Positions 1 through 8,022 of a stretch of DNA of 64,000 nucleotides are shown here, one piece after another (the stretch's first letter is position 1; every line of letters begins with the position of its first letter). The translations under genes were made by a program, and so were the position numbers. Under the pieces are notes generated by a model, which saw only the letters and a list, made by a program, of their open reading frames with translations, was not told where the DNA came from and did no database searches. The DNA comes from Clostridia bacterium (GTDB lineage: Bacteria > Bacillota > Clostridia > Oscillospirales > CAG-382), in the NCBI GenBank assembly GCA_017447445.1, contig JAFSNK010000003.1, positions 62,001-126,000 on the forward strand, written 5' to 3'.

Positions 1-2
1 TC

Positions 3-692
3 TGCGCCCTGCCGGGCTACGACCTCACGCTGCGCACCGCCGCCGACCCGTTCTGCGGCGCGTTGAAAGACAAGCTCGGGGCGGAGACCGAAAAGCGGTT
101 TTCAATGCTTATCAGCGCGCTTTCGGAACACGGCGCGGGTTCGTTCCGGGTGTTCGACGCCGCGAAGGTCATACGCCCGGTGATCTCCGCGGCGGACAAG
201 CTTCTGGGCGAGCGCGGCTATTCCGCGTTCTGGCACGCCGTGCCCACCGACCTTTACACCGAGGGAGGCGAGGACGGATTCGCCGCGATCATCGCCGCTT
301 CGCTCTGCGCCTGCGCCCGCGTTTCCCGCGATGGGTGGGTGGACGTGCGCGGCAGCGCCGACGGCAGGAGCGCCCGGATAACCGTTTCCGCGTCCGCCGG
401 GGAAGAATTCGTTTCTTCCGCCGCTGAAGGGGAGTTCCCCGCCGACGGTATGTTCGGCAGCGGCTCGCTGCCGGACCTTTATCTCGCCCGGCTGATAGCC
501 GACGCGAACCGTTGGGACCTCACCGTTACGAGCACGCCGGAGGAGGGTTCGCACCGCAGGATATCGGCGACTCTCACTTTCGCGCTGTGCGGCTCCGTCA
601 CGCCCGCCGATTTCATCCTGCACGAGGACCTCGGCGACAGTATTCGCTCCGCGATGGGCATGGTCTTCGACGGATTGAAAAGCAGAAAATAA
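3..692 (+). CDS. C-terminal part of a histidine-kinase-like ATPase protein (5' truncated by window)
   Basis: The frame is open from the first bases of the window to a TAA at 690-692, so the start lies upstream. About 230 residues are visible. The last third has a glycine/serine-rich stretch (GSGSLPDLYLARLI) followed by a segment ending in a GSHRRISATL-type strand, which resembles the G2 box and last strands of a GHKL/HATPase_c fold. No phospho-acceptor His domain is visible, so it could be a sensor kinase, an anti-sigma-like ATPase or a degenerate regulator. It is followed directly by a strong terminator. The family assignment is an inference from a short motif. Confidence 0.5.
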   Translation, partial: CALPGYDLTLRTAADPFCGALKDKLGAETEKRFSMLISALSEHGAGSFRVFDAAKVIRPVISAADKLLGERGYSAFWHAVPTDLYTEGGEDGFAAIIAASLCACARVSRDGWVDVRGSADGRSARITVSASAGEEFVSSAAEGEFPADGMFGSGSLPDLYLARLIADANRWDLTVTSTPEEGSHRRISATLTFALCGSVTPADFILHEDLGDSIRSAMGMVFDGLKSRK

Positions 693-717
693 ACGCCTTC
701 GCCGCGCTTTGCGGCAA

Positions 718-760
718 AACAACGCCCGGAGCGGTTCTGCTCCGGGCGCTGTTGTTTTTT
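718..760 (+). terminator. Rho-independent terminator
   Basis: A GC-rich inverted repeat (CGCCCGGAGC / GCTCCGGGCG, loop GGTTCT) is flanked by ACAAC/GTTGT, which extends the stem, and is followed by a T-run. It ends the upstream ATPase-like gene. Its core (723-757) is repeated at 1258-1292. Confidence 0.85.
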
Positions 761-790
761 CGTGATTGCTTTCTAATGTATGCAAATTGC

Positions 791-819
791 TTGACAAACG
801 CATAATATTATTGTATAAT
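791..819 (+). promoter_or_regulatory. Consensus sigma-A promoter for the antitoxin gene
   Basis: TTGACA (791-796) and TATAAT (814-819) are separated by exactly 17 nt, a perfect housekeeping promoter. An RBS (GGAAAGGATG) lies just before the antitoxin ATG at 849. RelB-type antitoxins usually repress their own promoter; no operator could be singled out by eye. Confidence 0.85.
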
Positions 820-848
820 GCTATCGAATACGGAAAGGATGATGAAAT

Positions 849-1154
849 ATGGCAAATACCGCGGCGGTTTACGCCCGTATCGATCCGCAGTTGAAAAACG
901 ACGCGGAAAAAATACTGTTCGAGCTCGGATTGACTCCATCCGCGGTCGTGCAGATGCTTTACAGCCAGATAAAGCTTACCAGAAGCGTGCCGTTCGAAAT
1001 AAAACTTCCGCCCAAAGAGCCGCTGTCCGTTTCGGACCTCACCGCCGAACAGTTGATCGCGGAACTGCAGAAGGGAATAGATTCCGTACGCGCCGGAAGA
1101 GTCGTTCCGGTAGACGAGGTCGACGGCGTCCTTAACAAGGAATTCGGTATATGA
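849..1154 (+). CDS. RelB/DinJ-family antitoxin (orphan)
   Basis: This 101-residue protein has the typical N-terminal ribbon-helix-helix arrangement of RelB/DinJ antitoxins: a short beta strand (TAAVYARIDP) followed by two helices including ILFELGLTPSAVVQML. The C-terminal half (about residues 60-101) is the usual toxin-wrapping region. Proteins of this family bind DNA as dimers and neutralise a RelE/YafQ-type mRNA interferase. The stop codon overlaps the ATG of the toxin remnant (1151), the normal antitoxin-toxin coupling. The partner is destroyed by deletion, so this antitoxin may act only as a repressor or as an anti-toxin against toxins encoded elsewhere. The fold family is confident; present activity is inferred. 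Confidence 0.85.
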   Translation: MANTAAVYARIDPQLKNDAEKILFELGLTPSAVVQMLYSQIKLTRSVPFEIKLPPKEPLSVSDLTAEQLIAELQKGIDSVRAGRVVPVDEVDGVLNKEFGI

Positions 1155-1251
1155 ACGCCGGGTACGGAGTTGCGTATACCGACGAAGCGGTCGACGATCT
1201 GCGCGGGTCCTGTATGGGAAGCGTGATATCAAAAAGCAGTTCGGACAATAG
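1151..1251 (+). pseudogene. RelE/ParE-type toxin gene with large internal deletion
   Basis: The first about 19 codons (1151-1207) read like the start of a RelE-superfamily toxin (VAYTDEAVDDLRG). From 1207 another frame reads VLYGKRDIKKQFGQ and a TAG at 1249-1251, which looks like the normal C-terminal strand of such toxins. The middle, about 60 codons judging by family size, is missing and the two ends are in different frames. The toxin is therefore dead, while the antitoxin and its promoter look intact. Confidence 0.7.
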
Positions 1252-1257
1252 GAAAAG

Positions 1258-1292
1258 CGCCCGGAGCGGTTCTGCTCCGGACGCTGTTGTTT
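1258..1292 (+). repeat. Second copy of the 35-nt hairpin repeat
   Basis: This is identical to 723-757 except for one base (CGCCCGGAGC, loop, GCTCCGGACG, then CTGTTGTTT). The two copies bracket the antitoxin/toxin-remnant module as direct repeats. The second copy keeps the stem but lacks the long T-run, so it is a weaker terminator. Confidence 0.8.
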
Positions 1293-1298
1293 ATCACG

Positions 1299-1328
1299 GC
1301 GCGCCGTTATACGGCGGCGCCTTTTTAT
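1299..1328 (+). terminator. Terminator hairpin between converging genes
   Basis: GGCGCGCCGT-tata-CGGCGGCGCC is followed by TTTTT. The T-run is on the plus strand, so it best stops transcription coming from the TA module. It overlaps the end of the minus-strand acyltransferase gene. Confidence 0.7.
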
Positions 1329-2488
1329 TCCGCTTCTTTGCCGAAGGTCTCCACTTCATCGACGGGGATATACATTACCGAATAATGGAACTCCGTGCCG
1401 CGTTCGTACTCGGCGGCGATGCGCTGCTGCAGCGAGGAGCCCTGCCGAAGGAAACGGCAGTCCGCGCCGTATGATCCGGTGGTGGGCAGGATGTGCATAG
1501 CGCGGTTGACGCGCAGTATGTTGCTTTCCGGCGCCATAACGCGGGCGAGCTCCGGCGCGAATATCCAGGAATAGCCCGCTATCGCGCGCGGGCGGTGGTC
1601 CGGGTAGAAGTCCTTGAAGAAATCCAGCGCCAGTTTGCACGCCTCTTTTATTTTTTCCGGCGTGTATTCTATGCCGGAGGGGATGTGTATCTCCAGCGTG
1701 GGCGAGCCCTTGCGCAGAAAATCGCGCCACTCGCTTTTTTTGTACTCGCGCGCGGAGGGCGATACCTTTCCGTGCGCGGAGACCGCGTTGGCGATCACCT
1801 TCTCGCCGTCCTCGTAAAATTCGGTCTTGCCGCAGGACTTTTCTTCTTTATCCACAAGCGCGCCTTCTGAATTGAAGAAGTATTCGCCGCCGACGAGCGA
1901 CAGGTATTTTTTTCCGTCGGTAAGCACCGGGAAATCGCCGCCGAACGCGCCGGGCACGAATTTAAGTATGCCGAACATAAACATACATCCGCCCGCGCAT
2001 AGCATATTCCAGTGCCATTCCAGAATGCCCCAGTAGCCGTTTTTGTTTTTGCAGTTCTGCGAATACCCGCGGAAGGCGTTAAGATTTTCCAGATTCTTGT
2101 CCTCCGGCGGCTTTTTGTTGATAATGGTGTTCGCGAGCTGCGCGGCGACTATCACCCAGCCGACCTGCTCCTTTTCAAGCCCGGGAACGTCGAAAAGGTC
2201 GTCGGTGTAGATGTAATTCAGCCACGGCGCGCGCGATTTAACGCAGAGATGCGCCATAAAGCTGCCGCAGATATGCCCTTTGTCGCTCTCGTTCATGATT
2301 CGGGCGCATTCTTCAAGCGCCGCCTTTCCGTCCTCCGGCAGCTTCGTCGCCTCCGCCACGGCGTTTATTTCATCCGGAGCAACTATCGGCTTCGCGCGGT
2401 CGTAGTTTTTTATAAACGCGTCGTAATACTCCGCGGCGTAGGCGGGCATTTCGAAGTTGAAAAGCTTTGTCAGTTCAGCGTATTTCAT
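1325..2488 (-). CDS. NAT_N/GNAT_C-type acyltransferase-domain protein
   Basis: The 387-residue protein is probably cytoplasmic, with no signal peptide or membrane segment. The C-terminal half has HIPSG near residue 268, a CKLALDFFKDFYPDH segment, SWIFAPELARV and a SNILRVNRAMHI stretch. This pattern is typical of the uncharacterised Firmicutes family with an N-terminal acyltransferase-like domain and a GNAT-like C-terminal domain. Substrates are unknown in the family. The ATG at 2488 has a good RBS (AGGAGATT) and overlaps the 3' end of the upstream metallophosphoesterase by 14 nt, so the two are translationally coupled. The family is recalled from pattern, not from a search. Confidence 0.65.
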   Translation of the reverse strand: MKYAELTKLFNFEMPAYAAEYYDAFIKNYDRAKPIVAPDEINAVAEATKLPEDGKAALEECARIMNESDKGHICGSFMAHLCVKSRAPWLNYIYTDDLFDVPGLEKEQVGWVIVAAQLANTIINKKPPEDKNLENLNAFRGYSQNCKNKNGYWGILEWHWNMLCAGGCMFMFGILKFVPGAFGGDFPVLTDGKKYLSLVGGEYFFNSEGALVDKEEKSCGKTEFYEDGEKVIANAVSAHGKVSPSAREYKKSEWRDFLRKGSPTLEIHIPSGIEYTPEKIKEACKLALDFFKDFYPDHRPRAIAGYSWIFAPELARVMAPESNILRVNRAMHILPTTGSYGADCRFLRQGSSLQQRIAAEYERGTEFHYSVMYIPVDEVETFGKEAE

Positions 2489-3299
2489 CGTAATCTCCTA
2501 TAACGTACCTGTTCATGTTCCCGACTATCGCCTGAGACGCGACGAACTGGAAAAGGTCCTTTGTAAGGTTCGCGGCGTTGAGGTAGTGCAGATGCCCCGC
2601 CAGTACCGCGGCGATATCTTTTTCGTGCGATTTTATAATTTCTATGCAGTCCAGATTCTCACGCGGGCAGGAATCGTAGTTGAACTGGAAATACTGCCCG
2701 TTCTGCCTCAAGCGTTCCTCGTTCGCCGGGCACATTATCGGCACGTGCATTACCACCACCGCCTTCTTCCCGCCGGAAAGCAGGCGTTCCAGCTCTTCGT
2801 TCTGCTCCCGCGTTACAAGCCGGCGCGAATTGTCCAGCCCGATGATCAGCAGGTCGCCCAGATCGAGCGTCTGCACCGGTTCGCGCATGGCGGCAAGCAG
2901 GGAATCCGCGGGGATTTCCTCCGCCTTCTCGTGGTTGCCGCAAACCGCCAAAAACGGCTTTTTGAACCCGCCCAGCGCCTTGTCGCAGAACCGCAGGTTC
3001 GCCGGGCTCACGTAGTCCATCATATCCCCGGCTATCACCAGCGCGTCGCCCTTTTCCGCCTCGGCAAGCAGGTTTTCAAAATGCTTCGCCGGGGGCTGTT
3101 TCTGCCTGTCGCCGTAGGGCTCGCCGTAGCACCGCGCGAAGTCCGCGCGCACCCGTTCCCACGATTCGGTCCGCTTCAAGGCGCTCTCGCGCTCTTCTTC
3201 GGTGCTGCGCGCGTCGTATTCCGTCAAATGCGAGTCGTTCAGGTGGTAAATCACCTTTTTTCCCACGCCCTCGCACGCTATTTTGTATTCGGTAATCAT
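2475..3299 (-). CDS. Calcineurin-like metallophosphoesterase
   Basis: The 274-residue protein carries the ordered metal-binding motifs of the calcineurin-like superfamily: LNDSHL (D..H), AGDMMDY (GD), CGNHEK (GNH), a later VVMHVPI histidine and AGHLHY (GHLH). These place two divalent metals for phosphoester hydrolysis. The substrate cannot be deduced. The start at 3299 is chosen over one 17 codons upstream because it has an RBS (AGGTGAAAGGA) at the right distance. It is first gene of a two-gene operon with the acyltransferase. Confidence 0.85.
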   Translation of the reverse strand: MITEYKIACEGVGKKVIYHLNDSHLTEYDARSTEEERESALKRTESWERVRADFARCYGEPYGDRQKQPPAKHFENLLAEAEKGDALVIAGDMMDYVSPANLRFCDKALGGFKKPFLAVCGNHEKAEEIPADSLLAAMREPVQTLDLGDLLIIGLDNSRRLVTREQNEELERLLSGGKKAVVVMHVPIMCPANEERLRQNGQYFQFNYDSCPRENLDCIEIIKSHEKDIAAVLAGHLHYLNAANLTKDLFQFVASQAIVGNMNRYVIGDYDEIR

Positions 3300-3357
3300 T
3301 CCTTTCACCTCGCTCGCACCCATTCTACCATATTTCGTGCCGTAAAGCAATAATTAA

Positions 3358-3386
3358 TTGACAAGCATCGCAAAATATGGTATATT
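3358..3386 (+). promoter_or_regulatory. Consensus promoter for the histidine phosphatase gene
   Basis: TTGACA (3358-3363) and TATATT (3381-3386) are 17 nt apart. The RBS GAAAGGAA precedes the ATG at 3418. The transcribed leader is short, about 25 nt. Confidence 0.8.
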
Positions 3387-3417
3387 GTAAAACAGAATAC
3401 CGAAAGGAACTCCGTAT

Positions 3418-4071
3418 ATGCTGCTCTACATCATCCGCCACGCGGACCCGGACTACGAAAACAACACCATAACCGAATTCGGATGGGAGGAAGCGAGAGC
3501 GCTCGCCGTGTGGTTAAAGGATATAAAGATCGATAAGATCTACACCTCCCCCCTCGGCAGGGCGATCGACACCGCCCGCCCCACGCTGGAGGCGAAGGGG
3601 ATGGACTACGAGGTGCTCCCCTGGACGGAGGAGAGCATGGATTATATGCTTTCGTTCAAGGCGACTCCGGATACCGACTGCTCCTATTCCTGTTCGGTAA
3701 AGGAAGGCGTTCACGATTTCGTCGATTTCACCGGGACCGAGCGTATGGCGACTATCGAACGCATGATAAAAGAATCCGATTCGCTGCTGGAATCCTACGG
3801 CTACAAGCGCCGCGGACTGCTTTACGACATTGTTTCGCCGAACGACCAAAGCATAGCCGTTTTCTGCCACGGCGGGTTCGGCAGCGCCTGGATAACCCAC
3901 CTGCTCGGCTGCGCGCCCGGCATTATGTGGCCCGCGATCGCGCTGAACACCACCAGCGTTACGACTTTCGAGTTCCGCAACGAGGAGAAGGGCTTCACCC
4001 GCCCGGTGATGCACCGCATGGGCGAGATAACGCATATCTACAACGCGGGCTTAAGGGTGAACAACAGGTAA
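3418..4071 (+). CDS. Histidine phosphatase superfamily protein (phosphoglycerate-mutase-like)
   Basis: The 217-residue protein starts LLYIIRHADPD, the RHG/RHA phospho-acceptor motif with Ala in place of Gly. It continues with TEFGWEEARALA and YTSPLGRAIDTA (arginine of the phosphate pocket), and has the second catalytic histidine in FCHGGFGSAW. The layout matches the broad-specificity phosphatase branch rather than cofactor-dependent phosphoglycerate mutase. It stands alone between its own promoter and terminator. The physiological substrate is unknown. Confidence 0.85.
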   Translation: MLLYIIRHADPDYENNTITEFGWEEARALAVWLKDIKIDKIYTSPLGRAIDTARPTLEAKGMDYEVLPWTEESMDYMLSFKATPDTDCSYSCSVKEGVHDFVDFTGTERMATIERMIKESDSLLESYGYKRRGLLYDIVSPNDQSIAVFCHGGFGSAWITHLLGCAPGIMWPAIALNTTSVTTFEFRNEEKGFTRPVMHRMGEITHIYNAGLRVNNR

Positions 4072-4127
4072 ATATTACCCCGCTTTTTCCGCACGGGCGA
4101 AAGCGGATAAAGACAAATCAAAAATAA

Positions 4128-4158
4128 CGGCTGAAACAACGCTTCAGTCGGTATTTTT
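4128..4158 (+). terminator. Rho-independent terminator
   Basis: The stem CGGCTGAA/TTCAGTCG (one G-T pair) is followed by GTATTTTT, downstream of the histidine phosphatase. Confidence 0.7.
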
Positions 4159-4202
4159 GCGTTCCGCGCAAGCGTGAACCGCGGCTTTGCCGGGCTTTCC
4201 GG

Positions 4203-6362
4203 TCATTCGTCTTTTCCGAAATCGGCGGAATAGATATCGTAGGTGCCGAGCACGTGGCGTTTCAGCTTTGCGTAGTCGGCGGCGTGTATCTGCCTGCCGT
4301 CGGTTATCGCCAGCGCGAGCGTGCGGACTCTCCCGCCGGAATAATTCCCGAGGTAGATCCTCTTCGCCATAGCGTAATCCTCCGCGCCGATCCTGCCGTC
4401 GCCGCTGCCGTCGCCCTTCACCAGCGCGTAGATCCGCGTGCCGTCCAGGTCGACTCTCGCCCCGGTCCCCAGCACGGCGCCGTTCGGGATGACCGCGCCG
4501 TTCGCGTTTCTCGCCTTGCCGTCCTCCGCGCCGTAGTCGGCGATAAGGTCCGCGGCGGTATAGCCCTTTTCGGTTATCACGGCGTAGTATCTTCCGTCAA
4601 GCTCCATAAGCGTAAGCGGGCTGCCCGCCTTCGGCTCCGGGGCGGGGAAGCGCATATCCGCCGGGTCGAATATCGCGTTGCCCGCGTCATCGCACAGCGC
4701 GCCGCCCGCGGTACGGAACTTCGGATTGCGCTCCGCGACTGCGATCTCCTCCAGCTCGAAGCAGGTCGAAAACGCGCCGGGCTCTATTTCCTTTACGGTC
4801 TCGGGTAAGGTGAGCGAGGTCATACTGTCGCCCGCCGCGCGGAATGCCTCCGCGCAGATCTTCGTCACCGGGGCGACTCTTCCGTCCGCAAGCAGGACGT
4901 AATCGGGGATGATCACCGTGCGCACGGGGCCGAGCGACTTCACCTGCGCGTTCTCGGTCAGCTTTTTATAGTGCGCGCGCACGTCCTCCATAAATTCCTT
5001 CCACAGTATCCCCTCGTGGATAAAGGAGTTCCCGCCGTTGTAGCGCATCCAAAGCGGACATTCCTTTCCGCTCGCGTCGTTGTGCTGCAAAACGGCTTCT
5101 ATACCGAGCCCGTAGCGCACAAGCAGCTCTGCCACCAGCACGGCGGTGTTTTTCATCGTATCGCGGAAGCGGGTGTTCACCCATTCGTCGTAATCGGCTC
5201 CGGTAAAGCGCGGCATACCGTCCGGCTTCGTCGGCGCGCCCTCCACGCACATTTCTATCCCTATGCTGTTGTAGTTCATCGCGGAGCCGGCGTGCCACCC
5301 GACTATCGAATCGCCGAGCGAGTGGTATATCCCGTGCTCGTCGACGGTATAGTGCCAGGATTTTTCCTCTTTTGTGGTGTGCAGTATCGTGTTGTAATAC
5401 TCCGCGGTGGTTTTTTCCTCCATTGTAGCGGTGTTGTGAACGATTATGTATCTGATATCGTTCGCCACGCCGGACCAGTTCGGGTTCGAGCTGTTTATAA
5501 GGTCGGCGGTAACGCTTACCTCTCTGCCCAGACCACTTCCCAGCTTGTAATTCGCCGCGTCCATATCGAAGCTCACGCGGCACCTCGCGGCGGAGCCGCT
5601 GACCGCGGTCAGCGAACCCGTCGACCCGGTAACGCACACGCTGCCGTCTTTAAGCAGCTCGTATATCATCCCGTCGGCGTCGAGGAACCTGCCGTTTTCG
5701 TCCGGCCGGGCGCGCAAAGCCCTCGCCTTTACGCAAACGCCCGCCTCGTTCAGCGCGAATCCCGCGCCCGCGTCGCAGTCGACGGCGACGCGCACGTAGC
5801 GCCCTTCGAAGGCGTTTTCGCATTCGAAATAATAAATCGCCGTCTGCGTTTCCTCGGACATATCCGCGGGTGTAGCGCCCTCGCCGACGTAAACGTAGTC
5901 CTTCCCGTCCACGGAGCAGTAAAAGCGGATGCTCTTCGGTTCGGGGATGCCCTTCTTTTCCATTTTAAGCGCGCGGACGAAGAACAGCGAAAGCCCGGTG
6001 ACTCTTCTGCCGAGGTCGACAGTCACCGTCGCGGTGAAAGCCGAACCCGACCCGGCGGCTGCCCAGCCCTCGTAAGTGAGCTTTTTGAAATCCGGTCGGG
6101 TGTATATCCTGTCCGTAAGCATTTTTCCGTCGTCGCGGTGATCCGGCAGATAATCCGCGCCTCCGAGGTCGATCTCGTATTTCGCGCCGGCGTATACCGG
6201 AACGAGGTATTCATCCGTTATCCCTATGTACGGCGATCCGGGCATCGCTTTCGCCTCCTCCTCAGCTCCCGCCGCGGGGAACAGCGAAAACGCCAGCGCG
6301 AAAAGCGCCAGGCAGGAAAGTATTCTGTTCGCATAACGGCGGATAAATCTTGCGTTCCTCAT
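4203..6362 (-). CDS. Secreted N-acetylmuramoyl-L-alanine amidase with discoidin-like, LRR and dockerin modules
   Basis: The 719-residue protein begins with a signal peptide (RRYANRILSCLALFALAFSL... AAGAEEE). Next is a region resembling an F5/8-type-C sugar-binding domain (about 60-190). An Amidase_2/PGRP domain (about 300-480) follows, with zinc histidines in IIVHNTAT and LQHND and a late KECPLW Cys. A BspA-type LRR stretch (LPETVKEIEPGAF) comes next. At the C-terminus two calcium-loop repeats (GDGSGDGRIGAEDYAMAKR, then ITDGRQIHAADYAKLKR) form a dockerin-I-like module. It should cleave peptidoglycan stem peptides outside the cell. The start at 6362 has RBS AAAGGAG and gives a proper signal peptide; the longer reading upstream does not. 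Confidence 0.85.
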   Translation of the reverse strand: MRNARFIRRYANRILSCLALFALAFSLFPAAGAEEEAKAMPGSPYIGITDEYLVPVYAGAKYEIDLGGADYLPDHRDDGKMLTDRIYTRPDFKKLTYEGWAAAGSGSAFTATVTVDLGRRVTGLSLFFVRALKMEKKGIPEPKSIRFYCSVDGKDYVYVGEGATPADMSEETQTAIYYFECENAFEGRYVRVAVDCDAGAGFALNEAGVCVKARALRARPDENGRFLDADGMIYELLKDGSVCVTGSTGSLTAVSGSAARCRVSFDMDAANYKLGSGLGREVSVTADLINSSNPNWSGVANDIRYIIVHNTATMEEKTTAEYYNTILHTTKEEKSWHYTVDEHGIYHSLGDSIVGWHAGSAMNYNSIGIEMCVEGAPTKPDGMPRFTGADYDEWVNTRFRDTMKNTAVLVAELLVRYGLGIEAVLQHNDASGKECPLWMRYNGGNSFIHEGILWKEFMEDVRAHYKKLTENAQVKSLGPVRTVIIPDYVLLADGRVAPVTKICAEAFRAAGDSMTSLTLPETVKEIEPGAFSTCFELEEIAVAERNPKFRTAGGALCDDAGNAIFDPADMRFPAPEPKAGSPLTLMELDGRYYAVITEKGYTAADLIADYGAEDGKARNANGAVIPNGAVLGTGARVDLDGTRIYALVKGDGSGDGRIGAEDYAMAKRIYLGNYSGGRVRTLALAITDGRQIHAADYAKLKRHVLGTYDIYSADFGKDE

Positions 6363-6389
6363 AAAAATCTCCTTTGTTCGACAAAAAAC

Positions 6390-6418
6390 ATTATATACGA
6401 AGAAAAAACGGATTTCAA
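6390..6418 (-). promoter_or_regulatory. Promoter of the amidase gene
   Basis: Read on the minus strand: TTGAAA (6418-6413), 17 nt, TATAAT (6395-6390). It diverges from the promoter at 6433-6461. Confidence 0.75.
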
Positions 6419-6432
6419 GTCTAATTATACAC

Positions 6433-6461
6433 TTTACAAATCGATTTTGTTGTGATACAAT
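6433..6461 (+). promoter_or_regulatory. Promoter of the AI-2E-family permease gene
   Basis: TTTACA (6433-6438), 17 nt, TACAAT (6456-6461) preceded by TGTGA. The start site should lie near 6468, just before a strong RBS that serves a 9-codon upstream reading frame. Confidence 0.7.
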
Positions 6462-6478
6462 AGCAACGGAGGCAAAAT

Positions 6479-6505
6479 ATGCCTTCAATTCATTGCTGGC
6501 GGTGA
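6479..6505 (+). CDS. Possible 8-residue leader peptide upstream of the permease
   Basis: An ATG with an excellent RBS (ACGGAGG, 6 nt spacing) opens a short frame (MPSIHCWR, stop TGA). It ends 6 nt before the permease ATG and is in the same frame as it. The permease start itself has only a weak RBS (GGCGGTGA), so the leader may couple or regulate translation. It could equally be accidental. Confidence 0.3.
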   Translation: MPSIHCWR

Positions 6506-6511
6506 TACGGT

Positions 6512-7951
6512 ATGGAAAACGGAAACGGAAACGGGGGAAAGAACGAACGCGCCGTTACTCTGCGCGTGCTCGTTATATTCGCGGTCTGCTTCGCCATCCT
6601 TACCATTATATTAAATATCGACGCGGTCGGCAACGTGTTCCGCAAATTCGTCGGCATTTTAAGCCCGGTGTTTATCGGGATAATGATCGCCTACATACTC
6701 AACCCCATCTGCAAATGGCTGTCCGGCAGCTTTATGAAGTTATATAAAAAGCGCGGCAAAGTCGCGCCCGAAAAAGCCGAAACGCGCTCCCGCGGGTTCG
6801 CGGTGCTCATTTCGATGTTCCTGCTGCTTGCGGTCATCATCGCGCTGCTGTTCCTTATAATCCCGGAATTCGTCGAAAATCTGCAGAAGTTCATCAACCG
6901 CGCGCCGGATCTTTTAAAACAGGTCTACGCCTGGCTGGAGGAAAAGCATCAGGCGGACGATTCGGTTCTAAGCACCATAAGCGGCAACCTGCTTCAGTTC
7001 CTGCAGACTCTGACCGACAGGATAAACAACTGGCTGGCGGGAGACGTCACCGCGTTGATAAACACGGTCGGCAACGGCGTTATCGGCGTGGTGTCCTTCC
7101 TCTTCGACATACTCATTGCTTTCATCATCTGCGCCTACGCGCTGCTTGAAAAGAAAAGCTTCATCGCGCAGAGCAAGAAGATGATATTCGCGATTTTCAA
7201 GCCGGAACGCGCAAACGATATCCTCGAAACCGCGCGCTACGGCAACGACGTGTTCGGCAAATACATCATCGGCAAGCTGTTGACGTCGACTCTCGTCGGA
7301 GTGCTCACCTTCCTGTTCATGTCGCTGCTTAACATGCCCTATTCGCTGCTCGCCAGCGTCATTGTCGCCGTTACCAACGTCATCCCGTTCTTCGGCCCCT
7401 TCATCGGCGGCATCCCCACGGCGTTCATCATACTCATCACCGATTTCAAGCAGGGCGTTATCTACATAATCTTCCTGCTCGTGCTGCAGCAGATAGAGGG
7501 CAACATACTCGAACCGATGATAATGGAGGACCGTACCGGAGTAAGCAAATTCTGGGTGACCTTCGCGCTGCTGCTGTTCGGCGGTATGTTCGGAATAATG
7601 GGTATGATTCTCTCGCTCCCGCTTTTCGCCGTTATCTATTACGTCGCCAAAGTCTACGTCGAACGCAAGCTCGCCGCGCGCGATCTTCCGGTCCCGAGCT
7701 CGGAATACGCCGACGTCGGCGCCATAGACCCGCAGACGAACGAGCTTCTGCCCGCGCCGAAGCAGGAATCCCACAAGCCGCGGCTTTCCATCCGCAAGAT
7801 ATTCCGCGCGCTGCTCGGCAAAAAGGTCACGGATTCCGATCAGCCCGGCGAATCCAAACCGGAAGCCCCGGCGGAACGGTCCCCGGAGGCGGAGCAGACC
7901 GGAAGCGAAAAGGAACGCAAGCCGGAAAAGAAGGAAAAGAAAAACCGATAA
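6512..7951 (+). CDS. AI-2E family transporter (PerM/YdiK-like permease)
   Basis: The 479-residue membrane protein has two N-terminal helices (VLVIFAVCFAILTIILNI; LSPVFIGIMIAYILNP), an extracytoplasmic segment, and five or more helices after residue 190. Conserved stretches include VTNVIPFFGPFIGGIP and LEPMIMEDRTGVSKFWV, typical of the family. The highly charged C-terminal tail (about residues 400-479, Lys/Glu/Pro-rich) is cytoplasmic and longer than usual. The family includes exporters and Na+/H+ antiporter-like members, so the cargo is unknown. It has its own promoter and terminator. Confidence 0.9.
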   Translation: MENGNGNGGKNERAVTLRVLVIFAVCFAILTIILNIDAVGNVFRKFVGILSPVFIGIMIAYILNPICKWLSGSFMKLYKKRGKVAPEKAETRSRGFAVLISMFLLLAVIIALLFLIIPEFVENLQKFINRAPDLLKQVYAWLEEKHQADDSVLSTISGNLLQFLQTLTDRINNWLAGDVTALINTVGNGVIGVVSFLFDILIAFIICAYALLEKKSFIAQSKKMIFAIFKPERANDILETARYGNDVFGKYIIGKLLTSTLVGVLTFLFMSLLNMPYSLLASVIVAVTNVIPFFGPFIGGIPTAFIILITDFKQGVIYIIFLLVLQQIEGNILEPMIMEDRTGVSKFWVTFALLLFGGMFGIMGMILSLPLFAVIYYVAKVYVERKLAARDLPVPSSEYADVGAIDPQTNELLPAPKQESHKPRLSIRKIFRALLGKKVTDSDQPGESKPEAPAERSPEAEQTGSEKERKPEKKEKKNR

Positions 7952-7970
7952 AAGCGCATAACAACGGAAA

Positions 7971-8003
7971 AAAGCCCTTCATCGCGAAGGGCTTTATTCT
8001 TTC
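7971..8003 (+). terminator. Rho-independent terminator
   Basis: AAAGCCCTTC-atcgc-GAAGGGCTTT followed by ATTCTTT, ending the permease transcript. The A-run on the other side makes it usable for the converging SASP gene as well. Confidence 0.85.
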
Positions 8004-8022
8004 CGTCCGTGCGTTTACGGAC

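Noticed and set aside
102-1232. 376-codon open frame on the minus strand across the antitoxin and upstream gene
   Set aside because: It runs antisense to two better-supported genes, has no RBS or family pattern, and its Arg/Gly-rich product is typical of a shadow frame in GC-rich DNA.
4971-6455. 494-codon plus-strand frame opposite the amidase gene
   Set aside because: The minus-strand gene has signal peptide, amidase and dockerin motifs; the opposite frame has none and no start signals.
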